Shown: positions 42,401 to 43,483 of the stretch, piece by piece
Numbering within the stretch: the stretch's first letter is position 1
Layout of the letters: the number at the start of each line of letters is the position of its first letter
From: an uncultured Clostridia bacterium
Lineage (GTDB): Bacteria; Bacillota; Clostridia; TANB77; CAG-508
Direction of reading: 5' to 3'
DNA length: 43,483 nucleotides
Assembly: GCA_944393125.1 (NCBI GenBank)
Contig: CALXZB010000009.1
Coordinates: forward strand, 1 to 43,483
The notes under the pieces: model-generated
The model's database searches: none
Told to the model about the DNA's origin: nothing
The model's input: only the letters and a program-made list of their open reading frames with translations
Translations under genes and position numbers: made by a program

Positions 42401-42941
42401 TCAAATGCATGAAATAGATGAGCAAAATGCCAAAGAGGAAGAATCAATAGAAAAAACAAAATTTAAAGATGAACAAAATGTAAAAATAGCCGGAATAATT
42501 ACATCTGTAAAAAAGAAATATACTAAAAATAATAAAATTATGGTATTTCTTACAATAGAAGATTTGTATGGACAGGCAGAAATTATAGTTTTTGAACCAA
42601 CATATTTAAAATCACAAGATATTTTAGTTGAAGAAAATATTGTCTTAATTGATGGAAGACTTAGTATAAGAGAAGATGATAATACAAAAATTGTTGCTAG
42701 AGAAATTAAAAATTTTGATGATACAAAACCTAAAATGCTTATATTAAATATTTCTAATTCAACAAATGAGCAAAAAGATAAATTAAGAGGTGCAATTAAA
42801 TTTTTTAAAGGTGAACAAAACAATATTTGTGTTGCAATAAAAACTGGAGAGGATTTAAAATCTTGTGGTGCAATATATTTAACTGATGAAATTTTAAAAA
42901 TATTTGAAGATATTATAGGAAAAGAAAATTGTATAATATAA
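39465..42941 (+). CDS. dnaE: DNA polymerase III alpha subunit DnaE
   Basis: 1158 aa. N-terminal PHP domain begins FVHLHIHSEFSLLDGA with ITDHGVMYGAI and GCEVYV. The polymerase palm has GPGRGSGAGSILAYAI and PDFDVDFCYEHRQDVI, the catalytic Asp residues, and then GTMAAKMVIRDVARVL. STHACGVVIT, the fingers with YRPGPMDQIPRYI, VYQEQVMQI and FNKSHAACYAVVAYRTAYLK follow. A helix-hairpin-helix region and an OB fold (VKIAGIITSVKKKYTKNNK) end the chain. ATG 39456 belongs to the ribosome site AAGGGATG; ATG 39465 lies at the right distance and is preferred. Clostridia usually carry a PolC as well. Confidence 0.96.
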   Translation: MPEFVHLHIHSEFSLLDGANRIKDIPVRAKELGMKAIAITDHGVMYGAIDFYKACKKEGIKPIIGCEVYVAPRSRYDKEPNIDNRYNHLILLAKNNQGYKNLSKLVSIGFTEGYYYKPRIDLEVLEKYHEGIICLSACLAGAVNQALLNGQNEKAEEIALWHKRVFGEDYYIEIQNNGIKEQVIANQKLVQLARKLNIPLVATNDAHYLKREDAYNHEILLCIQTGKRMSDEDRMRFETDELYIKSPEEMSEYFKAFPEAIENTVKIAEKCNVEFEFGHTILPNYDVPPEYATHYDFLKKLCDDGLVKRYGNNPSDEILQRAEYELGIIKKMGYVDYYLIVWDFIHYAKSHGIPVGPGRGSGAGSILAYAIEITDIDPMKYGLLFERFLNPERISMPDFDVDFCYEHRQDVIDYVSNKYGHDHVSQIITFGTMAAKMVIRDVARVLDFPYSEADKLAKMIPNELHITIPKAIEQNKELKDLYDNDENIHKLLDIAIALEGMPRQVSTHACGVVITKESVDTYVPLYVRDNQISTQYIMTTLEELGLLKMDFLGLRTLTVIQDTINLVKEGRGIDVEFDKEMADPKVYKLWQNGNTSGIFQFESQGMTNFMKELKPDCLEDLIAGVSLYRPGPMDQIPRYIKGKQNPGHNEYTHPSLEPILNVTYGCMVYQEQVMQIVRDLAGYSLGRADLVRRAMGKKKLDVMAKEREVFINGQIDENGNVVVPGCVRNGIDAESANKIFDEMAEFAKYAFNKSHAACYAVVAYRTAYLKTYYPAEFMASMLNSFLGNLDKVPEYIDECKRLGIEILKPDINKSYSKFTVEDGKIRFGLGSVKNVGLQPVDNIIKTRKEKGEFTSFIDFCERMSGEAVNKKCIESLIKAGAFSEFTETRATLLASFENIIDTIQIYNKKGMNGQVSMFDLNKDDENNLDEIKYSFIEQPELNERELLSMEKEILGIYISGHPLEKLREQIISVTNINSLQMHEIDEQNAKEEESIEKTKFKDEQNVKIAGIITSVKKKYTKNNKIMVFLTIEDLYGQAEIIVFEPTYLKSQDILVEENIVLIDGRLSIREDDNTKIVAREIKNFDDTKPKMLILNISNSTNEQKDKLRGAIKFFKGEQNNICVAIKTGEDLKSCGAIYLTDEILKIFEDIIGKENCII

Positions 42942-42944
42942 AAA

Positions 42945-42979
42945 AGAAAGGAGTCCTATTTTTACAAGGACTCCTTTCT
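42945..42979. terminator. Strong hairpin between dnaE and the minus-strand orphan gene
   Basis: AGAAAGGAGTCCT (42945-42957) pairs perfectly with AGGACTCCTTTCT (42967-42979). The T-run is on the minus strand, so it mainly ends the orphan gene. Confidence 0.85.
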
Positions 42980-42983
42980 GCGA

Positions 42984-43343
42984 TCAAGGCTGCTTGTTGC
43001 TCAACTTATAGTGGATGATTCCGGAGCGGGCCAAACGCTTTGTGAAGATGTCATCTTCATCAAAAACAAATCCAGCCAGCTTTAAAATTTTGCACATGGC
43101 TTTCGAACCAGCTCCGATGTACCCGGCGTTTACAGAGTAGATATAAACATTGGTTGCATAACCTGCGATACGCCCCCTGAGAATCAAGGGGTATTTGTCG
43201 TAGTCATCTTGTTTGAACAGGCCGTGAGTCATATTATAATTAATCACGGCAGTGTTTGCTACGAATCCTCCACGCAGTAAAGCAGTTGTAGCTTCTTCAG
43301 CAGCATAGGAGTTTTCGACCGAAATGATGATCCGATTAGACAT
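42984..43343 (-). CDS. Orphan protein, unrecognised, atypical base composition
   Basis: 119 aa; not recognised. It starts at ATG behind AAAAGGAGGACATCTT on the minus strand. MSNRIIISVENSYAAEEATT, LLRGGFVANTAVINYNMTHG, LILRGRIAGYATNVYIYSV, AGYIGAGSKAMCKILKLAGF and RSGIIHYKLSNKQP suggest a compact alpha/beta protein without signal peptide or membrane segment. G+C is far above the genome (27 of 60 at 43081-43140) with third-position C and G, as in the orphan at 32774-33208. It too has a strong ribosome site, its own hairpin terminator and minus orientation. A shared origin of the two is possible. No function is claimed. Confidence 0.7.
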   Translation of the reverse strand: MSNRIIISVENSYAAEEATTALLRGGFVANTAVINYNMTHGLFKQDDYDKYPLILRGRIAGYATNVYIYSVNAGYIGAGSKAMCKILKLAGFVFDEDDIFTKRLARSGIIHYKLSNKQP

Positions 43344-43406
43344 AAGATGTCCTCCTTTTATTATTTTTGGATCGCAATTTTACTTAGCAATTTCTTGCAT
43401 AAATAA

Positions 43407-43435
43407 ATTGTACCAAATTTCTACCGAAAAGTCAA
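43407..43435 (-). promoter_or_regulatory. Promoter of the minus-strand orphan gene
   Basis: Minus strand TTGACT (43435-43430), 17 bases, TACAAT (43412-43407), leaving a leader of about 55 nt. Confidence 0.65.
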
Positions 43436-43483
43436 ATTATGTAAAACTATTTATCTATAAAACTAGAAAAAGCATATGAAATG

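Noticed and set aside
1..43483. tRNA or rRNA genes
   Set aside because: Reading all intergenic gaps showed no cloverleaf with a T-loop GGTTCRA block and no rRNA-like sequence.

Overview
The window comes from a very A+T-rich genome of the Bacillota, most likely an anaerobic Clostridia lineage of the gut type. Pointers are AAGGAGG ribosome sites, TTG/ATG starts, a FeoAB ferrous iron importer, a minimal two-gene Suf system, desulfoferrodoxin, AdhE and a Firmicutes-type 6S RNA. Nearly all genes lie on the + strand in short operons. I saw no tRNA, rRNA, CRISPR array, transposase or reverse transcriptase gene.

Layout. 1-3.1 kb: the tail of a Fic-family gene, two 40-bp palindromic repeat units, then Nudix, DUF84 NTPase and two GNAT genes. 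3.2-6.4 kb: two genes of unknown function. 6.5-8.9 kb: feoA-feoB, followed by a ~470-bp nearly symmetrical palindromic element. 9.5-15.1 kb: an RNA methyltransferase, then a DtxR-like regulator, sufC, sufB/D, mnmA, tcdA and a ZIP transporter (Fe-S assembly and sulfur/tRNA modification). 15.2-20.1 kb: cysS and a cell-surface O-acetylation module (DUF4358-like protein, MBOAT, DHHW). 20.2-23.6 kb: adhE coupled to a small-molecule kinase.

23.5-26.9 kb is the most unusual region: three tandem ~300-aa proteins with an FGE-sulfatase/C-type-lectin-like fold. Each has its own near-identical promoter, structured leader and 3' hairpin. Their C-terminal ~35 codons differ almost only at codon positions 1 and 2, while the third base is a conserved pyrimidine. 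That is the signature of adenine-directed mutagenesis by a diversity-generating retroelement (DGR). The reverse transcriptase and template are not in the window, so these look like trans (remote) targets.

27.0-29.1 kb: a NatAB-like ABC exporter. 29.15-29.52 kb: a probable type I toxin-antitoxin locus (39-aa hydrophobic peptide with a convergent antisense RNA). 29.5-31.9 kb: a thiol-redox/superoxide operon (ccdA, thioredoxin, thioredoxin reductase-like, desulfoferrodoxin). 31.9-33.2 kb: mgtC/sapB and an orphan gene on the - strand. 33.3-37.3 kb: an FAD dehydrogenase, a DUF6873-like protein, a YgjP-like metalloprotease and an Rsm22-family ribosome assembly factor with a four-cysteine cluster. 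37.4-39.05 kb: yqeY, an HD protein and rdgB. Then come 6S RNA, dnaE and a second orphan - strand gene. The two orphan genes at 32.8-33.2 and 43.0-43.3 kb, and the DGR-like targets, have far higher G+C than their neighbours, which suggests a separate origin. All functional calls come from reading the sequence; no database search was run.
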